The translations under genes and the position numbers were made by a program. Positions 49,706 to 60,317 of a stretch of DNA of 64,000 nt are shown here, piece by piece. A model generated the notes under the pieces. The model did no database searches, had not been told where the DNA came from, and saw only the letters and a program-made list of their open reading frames with translations. Source of the DNA: Prunella strophiata (lineage: Eukaryota; Chordata; Aves; Passeriformes; Prunellidae); assembly GCA_036583965.1 (NCBI GenBank), contig JAZBQD010000034.1, positions 10,170,040 through 10,234,039 of the forward strand. The letters are read 5' to 3'. How positions within the stretch are numbered: the first letter of the stretch is position 1; every line of letters begins with the position of its first letter.

Positions 49706-52594
49706 GTAGGGACCATTGGATGCATATGCTCAAGTACTGGCTGGATCAATCTACTGTAACTCCACTGATTTTCTTTTGCTTTCATATTTAATGTCTCCTG
49801 TTGCACTGGCACGTCACTGCTTTTCAGACAGGGAACTGATATCTTGTTTGGGTTCTGGAGAGCATTCAACCAAATGAGTGCATGGGAAGCCCCTTCTCTG
49901 AACTGACCTACCCCTTCCATTCAGAATTTTTTTGGTAGATCTTTCCCTCTGCAAACATGTAGAATTTCCCTCTTTGGGATTACAGCAGCTCCTGAAGTGC
50001 ATGTAGATGTGAGCATACAAAGAGCTCTGCTGAGTGAAAAGGTGGAAGTATGGGCTGTGGTGGGCCACATGGAACATCTGCCAGCCATGGGTCCACATTG
50101 CATGACAATTTAATTCAGTATCTGGTTGGTTTATCTGTAGCATCAGTTCCATCCCTACACAGATATCAGAACTTAGAAGAGGAAAAAATTAAAAGAATGA
50201 AAAAGCCTTGAAATTGTCAGTAATAAAGTGCATCTGAACTGTGTAACAATTTTACCATCTGCTGATTATACAAGAAAGCAGATAACACTGGTAGTATATA
50301 ACTTGCTTCACTATAGCTCTGGGTAATTTCTTTTCCTTATCTTAAAGGTACCTGGGATTTTATTCTAACTTTCTGTTGGGGTGTGGAGTTAGGGGGAGAT
50401 TGCAAATCTTTTTCCCCAACCTCTGGCCAGCTCCTGACTCCACCGTACTCAGCCACAGGACTGACTGCTGCTACTTTTCTCTCTTTTGCTGCAGCCTACT
50501 TCTTCCTCCAGGTGATCTATGCTAGAAGGTTGTTTGGCATTTCACCTCCAAAGATCTCAGGCCCTCCTGAATTTGAAAGGATCTTTCGAGCACAGTAAGA
50601 AACTCCTTTTACTTGATGTTTGTCAGATTTCATGTAACTGCACTGCCTTTCCCCTGCTTTGCTATTATTTTCCTGGAACTGTAATTAAGCAATTACCTCC
50701 CTCGAGGTTAATCAATGGGTTGAAGAGTCAACATTAGGATTGGTTTGGCTAAACAATTTGGAGTCCTAAAGCAGACATTGCTAATAGAAACCACACAGGA
50801 ATCTCTACTGTACAATGAAGGGCTCCTAAAGACATAACCCTTGGAGCCTGAGACTTAGACTGGTTTAATCCAAGTGGTGCCAAACCCCAGGCAGCTTCAG
50901 CCCTGCTCTGAATCTCACTGGGAAGGACAAGTTTCCAGAGAGATCTCAGCTGGGAGCTGGGATGAGGATAACCCAGCATGTCTGCTGTGACTTCTGCACT
51001 AGGGCTGCACTGGGGAGGGAGGAGCTTTCATGTTTTTGTAGCTGACCACTGGGAAAAAAGCAACTGAGTAGCTTGAGCTGGATCCCCTCAGCCATCCCCT
51101 TCTTTGCTCCTTCACTAGCCTAGACTCTGCCTCATCCAGCATCTTTTGGTGCTACTGTGCCTTTTGGGAGGACAGGGCATGGCATACAAACAATCCCAAG
51201 AGTTATGTGCTCCCTCCTGCACATGGAGGGAGCTCTGGCCTTATGTACTGGAGGGACAGACCTTCCCTATAGCCTGGGGCTTTGGGGCATAGACAGCAGT
51301 GTTTGAGCTGTAGCACTTGGGGAGCAGTAGAGGGAGTGGTCCATGGAGCCTTTCTGTGCACAGTCTGACCTGGGAATCTTTTACTGCGAATCTGACCTGG
51401 GAATCTTTTACTTAATTTCTTGTAACCTGGAGTCCCTGTTCTTTCCATTGTTTAACTTCTGTGAATAAAGATGGGACAGGAGCTGGAGCCTGGAGGCTTT
51501 TTATGACAACACCAGTTCTAAAAAGCAAAAGCCTCTAGTGTGTGGAAACTGCTAGGGGAAGCAAAAGAGGAAGAGCTTCCTTCCTCTCCGTAGTTTATGA
51601 CCTTCCTCTTTCCTGCCAGGGTGAACTCCTCTGAGTATTTTCCCATCTTTCCTGGCACTTCTGTGGCAGGCTGGACTCTTCTTCCATCAAGGTGAGACTA
51701 TCCCATTACCTGGTTTGTCACTGGATCTGTTCACCTGCATGCTGCCTCTGTCCTCAGGTCCTGCTCAACTTCTGAACAACAAATTAAGCAGTAATTCTGT
51801 CTCTGATGGGAGGGCAGAGCCAGATGACACAGAGTCTCTATTCCTTCAGTTTGGGCTACCTCCTTGGTTCCAAGTAGCTCTGAAAAGCCTTTGGAGATGG
51901 TCACTGTGATCTCTGCTAAACACAGGTCTGGCTGCAGCCTTGGGTCTGCTGTATCTCTATGCCCGCTACTGCTACTTTATGGGATACAAGGCATCATCCT
52001 CAGAAAGGTAAACACACTCACACACACTCTTGCCTGCTCTTACACACAGCTACACACTCTTACACACTCAGACACACTCACACAGTTACACTCACACACA
52101 CACACAGAGCAGCACTCAGGGGAGTGCACAGTAACCCTGGGGGGTTGTTTTTGGAAACATAATGTGCTTTGGGAAAGCTCAAGACTCTTGGGTGCTCTGG
52201 GCCTCCTGCATGACTCAGACTTGTCTCTGAGGCATAATGTGAACATGGATACAGGGCTGGGGCAGCAACACAGATACTGGGCAAGGCTGGAGCTGCCCCA
52301 AGCTCTTTTGGGTGTGTGTGTTTGCTCCCTTGAGGTGGAGGCAGGGCATGGGACCCCACTCAGGGGGCAGGGACAGCCAGGGGCTGCCTTTCCACCCCTT
52401 CTGCAGGGAGGAAGGGTCTGTTCCCAGGCAGGAAGCTCAGTGTCAGCAGCTGCCTCTCTCCCACCAGACTCGCCCCGATATACTTCAGCGCTGGAGTTCT
52501 CTGGATTCTCATTGCAATGTCAGCCCTGGGCATCCTGCATTTCTTCCTCTCTCACTATGTGGGGCTGAACATCCTCCAGCTTCTCACAGCATGA
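49648..52594 (+). CDS. LTC4S: Leukotriene C4 synthase, five exons, frame broken in exon 3
   Basis: LTC4S conjugates glutathione to leukotriene A4 in the nuclear envelope/ER membrane; it is a MAPEG-family homotrimer with four helices per subunit. Exons: 49648-49705 (58), 50495-50594 (100), 51620-51691 (72), 51926-52007 (82), 52468-52594 (127 with stop). Human exon lengths are 58, 100, 71, 82, so exon 3 has one base too many. Apart from that the product would be 145 aa and aligns with human LTC4S without gaps to residue 116. Glutathione and catalytic residues Arg30, Arg51, Asn55, Glu58, Tyr59, Arg104 and the lipid-site Trp116 are all present. FLAP and MGST2 fit less well in sequence. Confidence 0.93.
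50495..50594 (+). CDS. LTC4S: LTC4S exon 2
   Basis: Encodes [20 protein letters not shown] and [12 protein letters not shown](Q). Contains Arg30-Arg31 and the MAPEG signature PEFER.(F/Y)RAQ with glutathione-binding Arg51. Borders TTGCTGCAG|CC and CACA|GTAAGA. Confidence 0.97.
51363..51414. repeat. 27-bp tandem duplication in LTC4S intron 2
   Basis: tctgacctgggaatctttta-ct occurs twice back to back, with identical cores, so it is recent or error-prone. Confidence 0.85.
51620..51691 (+). CDS. LTC4S: LTC4S exon 3 with an apparent +1 frameshift
   Basis: Begins (Q)[10 protein letters not shown], with Asn55, Glu58 and Tyr59 in place. After that the conserved sequence [14 protein letters not shown] is found one base out of frame, which one surplus T at 51648-51650 explains. 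Read as is, the frame runs on out of register through exons 4 and 5 (SRSGCSLGS...) to a stop beyond the normal one. Borders TGCCAG|GGTG and TCAAG|GTGAGA are good. Exon 3 is 72 bases versus 71 in human. Confidence 0.92.
51926..52007 (+). CDS. LTC4S: LTC4S exon 4
   Basis: In the conserved frame it encodes [20 protein letters not shown] and YKASSSE(R): the third helix with the (L/V)YL.AR..YF.GY MAPEG signature. Arg104 is split across the exon 4/5 junction. Borders ACACAG|GTCTGG and GAAAG|GTAAAC. Confidence 0.95.
52010..52108. repeat. CA-rich low-complexity tract in LTC4S intron 4
   Basis: Degenerate acacactc/acacac repeats just after the exon 4 donor. Confidence 0.85.
52468..52594 (+). CDS. LTC4S: LTC4S exon 5 and stop
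   Basis: In the conserved frame it encodes [41 protein letters not shown] and TGA. Trp116 is kept. The C-terminus is slightly shorter than in mammals and lacks the Arg-rich end. Confidence 0.94.
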
Positions 52595-53172
52595 CCCACT
52601 CCTCTGTGCTTCATCACTGTCCTCATCTTCAAGTCCTGCTCCCTTCCTGCCTGCCTTAACAGACTGGCTGCAACTCTACAGCCCTCAATGAGAAATCCAC
52701 CCTCACCAGAACTTTCAACACCTCCTTCCTCACTGCCTGTGGCACTTTGTGTGCCAAGTATTCCACATCTGGTGGTTCCATCTAGTGTTACATCTGGTGT
52801 CTGATGTGGAAACAACAACCCCAAACAAGGACATATAAAAGCAAACTCTTCTCAGTCTGAATTTCCCAGTGAGTTGCCAAAGGGAAGTGCCATGTGTTCC
52901 CCATTATCCAGTGGCTCTGCCCTCAGCCCAGGCACAGAACACGGATTCATGCCAGTTCTCCAAGGCCCACACCTAAGAAAGGCATTTGATTGGAACCAGA
53001 TGTGGGATGAGACATAACAAAAGAGGTGAGGGATAAACTGGAGTAGCCACCAACATGTTGTGCAAAAGTCTGTTGGTGCTGGTTATCAGCCACTGCTGTA
53101 AATTGGACTGTGCAGACTCATCACCACTGCTGCATGTGCCACTTCGAACTCGGCCCAGTGACAACAGGCACA

Positions 53173-53178
53173 AATAAA
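53173..53178 (+). terminator. LTC4S: Poly(A) signal of LTC4S
   Basis: AATAAA, followed by TGTGCTGGGTGTCTCTTTGTG GT-rich DNA about 20 bp on, implying a 3' UTR of about 600 bp. Another AATAAA at about 51465 in intron 2 could allow premature polyadenylation. Confidence 0.75.
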
Positions 53179-54949
53179 AGGTCACTGAACTTGCTGTGCT
53201 GGGTGTCTCTTTGTGAGTCTGCAGCTAGCAGAGAACAGAAACATGAGTGTGTGAGTGCAAGGTGCCTGCCTTTGTTTCCCTGACATGCAATCCAGCAAAG
53301 CCTGCAACTCTGTGTGCCATGGGAGGAGAGCTCTGAGGAGGGAGAAGCTGATTTTTGGAGGTGTTGAGCTCATGGATTGGGTAGTGAGCCCCTCAGCACC
53401 AAAAAGTGGTTTACCCAGTGCTCAGGTCCCTCCTGAATCAGGAGGGGCTGGATTTTCATGAGTCCAGTATGCACAATACTGATGCTTTTGGCCACTGGTG
53501 CCCTCATATTAGTGCCATAGGAAATGCCAGCAGTGTTCCATGTGTCATCACGGGGGGAATTCACACCAAATCCAGACAGTGAAAATAATTGCATGAGCAT
53601 GATGCCAATCCAACCACATTGTAAAGCCCACTGCTCTCCCCTCCTTTTCCCAGCAGTAGGCATATCTGGACTGTAAGAACAAAAGGCGAGGGCTTTTTGG
53701 AGGAAGTGATTAATTTTTCACATTGTTTCTTTTCCTTACATGCATTTTAAATTGGCTTCTCCAGCAAAGCCCCCAGTCGATTTCCCTTTCAGGCTCTACT
53801 GCCTTGGAGTCATGCTGCTGCATTGAAACTGGCAAATGCTGCAAGGTAAGGCTTAAAGCCAAACAAAAATAACTGTACAACACTTGTCTCTGCAAAGCTT
53901 TCAGTGCAGCAGGGCCCCATCCTCACTAGAATCCTCAGGTGTCACAGCAATAGATAAGATAAACAATAACTTTTTCTCCTGGCATCTTTGGTGACGCATT
54001 TCAGAAAAGTCTGAGCATAGTTTAGCCCTGGCTGTGCCTTAGCAAAGTCAGGGAGGAACAGATTTCACAATGAGATTTCACTTAGCCTTTGCATTAACAG
54101 GTCCTACCATCTCCTGAAGATGTTCCCCAGTCCTCACCTTTTTACCAGTATAACCAGTCAGCTCCCAGGGAATTAAGTCAGAAGGACCAGCCCCAGCTGC
54201 TGGTGCAGGTCCTGACTCCGCATCAAAACTCTGCTTTCTGGGGTTAGTCCAAGTGGGTGCTCACTGGTTCTGTAGACACAATCTCTGTCTTTTATCCTAC
54301 AACCAGTTTTCTAAACCCGCTGTATCAGCCTGGAGCCACTGCCCACCTCGGTCCCGCTTGTGTCTGCTCTGTGTGTGACAGGGCTGCAGGATGACTCAGA
54401 GGAGGGAAATTAATGATTCAGCAGTGAGATTGTAGCCGGCTTCTCCCCTTGGATGCACAGAAGACCATTAAAAATCCTGGCACGGCGCAGTCAGGCTCTG
54501 GCCTTGGTGGCTGCCATCACCAGTTCTGCCACAGAAAATCTGATGGGCACATCATCAGCCCTTCAAACCACTGTCAGAGGGGCCATTTCAGGTGCCCGAG
54601 CAGAAGGGAAGCTGCTCCCCTCCACCAGCGCTGCTGTCATTGCTCCGCTGCTTCATCAGTCAAAGAAAACCACTTTACCAATTTTGTTTTTGTTTTGGAC
54701 CAATCGATGGTTCAAACAGTTGATGATTTTAGGATTTACTCAATTCATGATGCTGCTGCCCAGCATGCTGTGCTAGTGCTGTGTGGCACCAGTTTGCCCA
54801 CCTGAACCTGCTGCAGAAGTGCTGAGGGCCCGCTGGGCTGGCACAGAGTGTGCTGGGGGGCTGCATCTGCCACCCCGGGTCACTGTCCCTCAGGTGTGAA
54901 AGCCACCTGGTGAGCATCAGTGTAAAGGTGACCCAGCCGCCAGCGGCAT

Positions 54950-55850
54950 TGCTGAGCTCCCGTGGGCTTGGTCCAGCCCTGAGAGGGAGGGTCCCACCGC
55001 TGTCCCCGCCATGGGGGCCAGGCCCAGGCCGTCCGCGCCGCTCCCATCAGGATTCGTGTCCCTGTTCCCCCCGAGATGCTGTCCCGCTCCTCCCGGGATT
55101 TGTGCCCGCTCCGGCCGCCCCGGCCCCGCCGCTTCTCCCCGGAGTCAGGAGAGGGCGCTGGTGGCCCGCGGCTGAGCGGGCCCGGGGGTGTCCGAGGGCA
55201 GCGACCACCGACGGCCCCGGGCCCGCCGCCTGTGCCCCAGCACCGCTGGCTGCACCCCGAGAGCTGCCCGGGGCGGCGCTCACCGGGCAGCCGGCACAGC
55301 CACGGCCTCTGGCACTCATCCATGAATCCGCCTGCTTCGAGTTTGATCCGTGCTGGATCAGGCTCTGGCTTTAAGGTGTTGGGTAGGGGAGTCCTGGAGC
55401 CTCGCAGGAATCTCCTGGGGACGCTCACGACAGACATAAAGCAAAGCGCTCTGCGGACTCCAGAGCTTCTTCCTTCTTCCTCCCCTTACGGCTGCCCGTT
55501 CATTGCCAGCAGCGGGGAGAAAAAAACGTTTGGCGTGCGGTATTTGGAAGCAAATCCACTCTGATAATGCCACAGGCTCCCAGGATAAGCAGGCAGCCGG
55601 ATGGGAGGCCAGCAGAGAGCAAAGGAAACCCGCAGAACCAGCGAGAACTTTTCTTATCACAAGAGATACAGAGGCTGAACTTGTAAACAAGCCTCTGTCC
55701 CCGGCGGGGCGGGTTCCACGCGAGTGACGGTGGAAGTGCAGAGCTCTGTGCCCGCACAGAGCAGCTGCCACCCGCCGCGGGCACCGCCGGAACGCAGGTG
55801 CTGCCACCGCCGCGGTCCCAGCGCCGCGTTCCCAGGATCCCAGCCAGGTT
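54950..55850. other. GC/CpG-rich patch without assigned gene
   Basis: Two GC-rich blocks (about 54.95-55.32 and 55.70-55.84 kb) with clustered CpGs, resembling a small CpG island. A donor-like CCCG|GTGAGC occurs on the minus strand at about 55284. No conserved protein is recognised. Confidence 0.45.
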
Positions 55851-58800
55851 CCTGGAAGGCTTTGGGATCAAGGTGCAGAACTTTGTAGCTTATTATCTTG
55901 AAAACTTCAAGGACACCCACGTGTACTTCCCTATCCGTGACAGGGATAAGGTCTGGTGCGGGCAGCGGCAGGCTTCACAAATGGCCACCAGACCGAAATT
56001 CTGTGCTCTGGCATGAGGAAGAACAGCACTCGTGCCCCCTCAAACCCACGGAGGAGCACCCCAGTCCCTCCGGAGCACGGACTGGTGGGACGGATGGAGG
56101 ACACCCTTGAATTTCCCCGGGAAGCAGGGCTGCTAACTTTCTTGGGGGGGTGTTTGGGAGGGAAACTCCCGTGGGGCCGGGAAAGGAAAGTGCAGCTGGT
56201 GGCCCCGGCTTTGTGGCACTGGCATGTCAAGCAGGTTTCCATAGCACCAGCATCCATAACACGGGGCCGAGGGGAGGGAGAGAAGTAGGTCAGACAGGGC
56301 TAACAATACCCAGACGTGTCTATCTGTGGCTCAGCCTGACCCAGGAAAGGGGTGAAACGGAGAAGAATGGGAGAGGGAAAGAAAAAAAAAAAAAGTATCC
56401 CACAGTCTGAGCAATACATTTCTTTCCCTTAGAAAAATAAGGACCTTTTAAAGCCACCTTTGTGTATCAGCGCTGAGCAACCGAGACTAGCACCCACCTC
56501 CTGCCCATCTGACAACAGGCTACAAGGGAATTCAAATGCTAATTTGGAGCCAGACTCCTCAATGGGCCTTTATTTCTGCAGCAGCACCAGGATCAGAGCT
56601 CTGGGGAGCCAGCCGGCAGGAGCTGTGAGGATGCAGTCTTCAGAGCAGGAGCTTGGGACACTTCCCTTTCCCCTCACCGTTCCTCACCGTCACTTTGTTA
56701 CCCCTTGTCTTAGTTTTACTTGTTTACATGCAAATAACTTCAAGGGCAAGGAAAAAGAAAGGCGGGCACATGGAGTTGTGTGAGTGAAATGCCCCCGCTA
56801 GTGACCCATTTTATGTGCTGAGTCTGCAGAGGCCTCGCTGCCGTCGTCACAGCATTTTGGGGGTTGCCTGCTTTGCAGTACGGTCGTTTTGAGATATGTG
56901 TCCATCAATGCCAAAAGTAGGAAGAACATTATGGGCAGTGAGATCCAGAGCCCTCTTGATCCGAGCAAATATATGGACACACAAATCTGCTGGGCATGTA
57001 ACAGAGCAAGGTCAGGGGAAGGAGTGCTTTGCTCAGGGGGAATTGGAGAATGTGGGTGCAAGGGCACAACCCTCAGTGGAGAGGCTGAGATGGACTGGGG
57101 TGAAGAGCCTGACCTGTGTCATACCTGTGGCTGGAGAACACCATGCTTGGCTTGAACATCAGCCCCACACCACCACGGAGTAGATGCAGCAGTGGATGCA
57201 GGCACAGGGTGTTTCAGACAAGCCATGCGAGAGCAGGGCCCTCACCTGCAGGCGAGTTCTTCCTTTACATTAACCACAGGCCACAGCTCAGTGCAGTAGA
57301 AAATTGTTCCTGCACTTGATAGTGTGGTAAAGTCAAAGCAAAAACAAAGCTATCTCCAACTTTGTCTGTTAGCAGGTTGGGAGGCCAGGAAAATCTACAC
57401 TCTAAAGTTACAATTTGTCTCATTCTCGTCAGTTTTCTACCTCACTGCAATTACCACTTGTAAGAGAGCTCCAAGAATTCACCTTTCCCCAGGTAAGGGC
57501 AGAGCCACAGTATTTATAAGATGGACAGGGCTTAACATGGCCCTTTGTGAATGCCCTCCCTCCAAAGGAAAACTGACCACCTGCTGTGGAACCTTAGGGA
57601 AGAGCATGCCCAGCTCTCTCTCCCCATCCATGCTGTGCCAGACTGTATTCAGGGACTAAAAGTAAAAGTTATGTAGGAAGAGCCAAAGAGTCAGCACTCA
57701 GGAGGACTCACAGAGCACTTCTGGAGTGAGAGAATGAAAGAAGATCTGTGCCTGGGCATGTGCATCAGCTGTGTTGCTTTGATGTGGCACTGGTTGACAA
57801 GAGAAAGCTGGGTGACCCCAAATTACTAAGGCAACATTGCCTGCAAGGGGTAAAAGTCAGGGATCATCATTCCAGAGAGGTCGAAGCCAGTGAGCTGTTG
57901 TGGTCTCTGCTTCTGAGCCTGCAGTGGGCAAGTGGCTAAAATAGGCTCCATTTCATGAATGCAGCTGGCCAGGATAACAAGAGCTCAGGACTGCTGTCTG
58001 CCCTGATACAGTACCACAGCACACTCTCCCAACATTGGACTGAGTCACCCCTCTGTTCAGTATCTACAGCTTTACAGCTCGTTCTCCATTTGGGAGGGTG
58101 TGAAGAAATGTAGACAAAGCTCCTTATAGGTGTGTGAATGGCTACTTCCCACCTCTCTGCTGGCAGCACACCGATGAAGTGCCAAGGTGCTGTGAATGTT
58201 CTGCCGGAGTGCAGAGATCTCTCCCGGGTGCAGCCTGATGAGCTCAGCACGGCGCTGCTCAGCCAGATGGCTCCTGGACCAGAGCTGACTCATGCCCACA
58301 GAGCTCAGGCAGCAGAACTGGCAGATACCTGCAGCACGCAGGGGGAGACACCTCACCCCGGCTGGCCCTGCACTCACAGTGGGGCAGCTCCAGCAGTAAA
58401 AACCAGGCGTTCTGTCCACTGCTGTAATTCTAATGCTGCAACACTGAAACTGTGACAGGCCTGGGTTCCACTGACTGAACAGAGAAGAACCAGGCTGGTG
58501 AACTTTTCTGAGCCCTGAAAGGGTGCAGTCATCGAGGGAGCACAACTCTTCACTCTCACAGTGGCAAGGGATGGTGAGCACAAGCTGTGGATAAGCTGAT
58601 GGCACAAAAGGAAGGGTGACAGCTTCTAACAGTGCAGCAGAGGCCTCAGAGACAACAAGGGACTTGGGTATTTGCCTTCCACTAAAACAGTGTTTATAAA
58701 CCTCCCCAATTGTTTTCCAGCTTTGCTTCCTAGTGAATTACAGCTAGGAAAGCTGGGAAACATGAGCTACATCCAATCCATGCTGCACACCACCATTTCA

Positions 58801-59949
58801 GAGAAATGAATAAAGGTGAAAAACAAAGGTGAAAAGGAAGAAAGGTAAAGTGTAGCCAAAAATCCTCTTAAATTGTCCAAATCAGACATGGGAGGGAGAC
58901 TGCACAAAAGGCAAAGCTGTGAACTGGCAGCATTAGTGGGTGATGAATGTGGCAATGTTATCTAATATGGCAGAATACACATCATGCATTTTTAATAGCA
59001 TTGTTTCTCTTCTATTTATCACAGTGTCACAGCTAGAGGCTGTTTCAAAAGGCACTGGGGAATACAGAAAGGTTATGATTGGATGGTAGGGCTTTTGACT
59101 GGAGGTCACACACACAGAGGAACATACAGAGCATCAGTAGTACAAGACTTCCATGTATTCCCTGTTTTCAGAGCCCACATGAAAAACAAGTCAGCTGCAG
59201 CAGTGTTTACTGAGAGTTAATCAGGTTTGCAGATTAACCATAAGATAGATCCTGAATTATACGGTGCTTATATGCAAACATAAGGCACATGAAACACACG
59301 TAGCTGAGTCATGAAAAATGAACTCTTGTGATAGCAGCAGCAGAAGAAATGGATAACAGCTAAGGAGGAAAGGCAAGGCACATACAGTGATGATGGAGTG
59401 AGTTCTGTCATCTCTTCAGAGTAGGTATTTAAGTTCTGATCAATTCTCCCTGTAATGGCAAATGCTGATCCATGAAAGAATCGTTGGCAATTATTTCTTG
59501 CATTGCAACACTATCTCCAAAACCTACTCAGAAATGAGCATCTGCTTCACTCCCAGACACACAAAGTGTCTCCATATGCTTGGATGACTATGGAACCCTC
59601 AAACCAGAGCTGCAGCTTTTCTCCATTTTCTTACCCTGGAAAGAAGTGCAAGCAAGATAACAGAGACTGCTGGAACTTCTTGAGCAGGTAGCAGGTTTCA
59701 AGAATTTTACTTTGGTCCAACTTAACACTCCACATGTGTACTCAGCTTTATGCATCTCTCTGCAGCCTGGACTGGGGCTCCTCTCCATGAACTGGTAGGG
59801 AACTTGGGATGTTGCACAGGGGCTGTGACTATCTGGCAGATTTCTACTCTGGAGGCCACCTTGATGCCTCAGGTTTTAGCTTTTATATTTTTCAGATTCT
59901 GTGCTGCTTTAGTGTGTAGTTCTGAGCTTCATATTAGGGGATAGTAAGC

Positions 59950-60317
59950 TTTCTTCACAGAGGTAGACAAAACAATTCCTTCTCTAGCTGGGGACTAAGG
60001 ACAGATGATCCAAATCTCAGGCCTAGGAGCATAAGCAATGGTTGACTGAAGAGAGAAAAACAAGAAGGATGGGACTTCATAACCTAAAGCTATAACTGGA
60101 CAATTAACTCCAATATGCAAATGGACCAGGTCTTACAAAAGTGAGAGACCCCGTGACCGGGTGTCCATTTTGTGACCAATTTGGTTCATCTTGAGTATAG
60201 CCCTGGCTGGGCTCTTGTGCTGCCCAAGATGGATCCATTGAGGCCTTCTAATAAATCCCTACTTTATTCTTTAACTCTCTCTAGTCTCTGTTCTAGGTCA
60301 GCCTTCACAAGGCATCA
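59950..60317 (+). mobile_element. Solo LTR or LTR fragment of an endogenous retrovirus
   Basis: The sequence has LTR layout on the plus strand: a mid-region with actggacaattaactccaat and atgcaaatggacc, a promoter-like stretch, AATAAA at 60250-60255, a pyrimidine-rich tail (ctttaactctctctagtctc) and an end in aggcatca. It resembles LTRs repeated in songbird genomes. The 5' end is uncertain and no target duplication was found. No gag/pol/env sequence is nearby, so it is a solo LTR or remnant. Confidence 0.65.

Noticed and set aside
49648..52594. Assigning the MAPEG gene to MGST2 or ALOX5AP instead of LTC4S
   Set aside because: N-terminal [10 protein letters not shown], the SEYFP motif, the 58/100/71/82 exon pattern and Arg104/Trp116 positions fit LTC4S best.
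54449..54805. Overlapping 118- and 107-aa frames near 54.5 kb
   Set aside because: I looked for a known domain or splice context and found neither.
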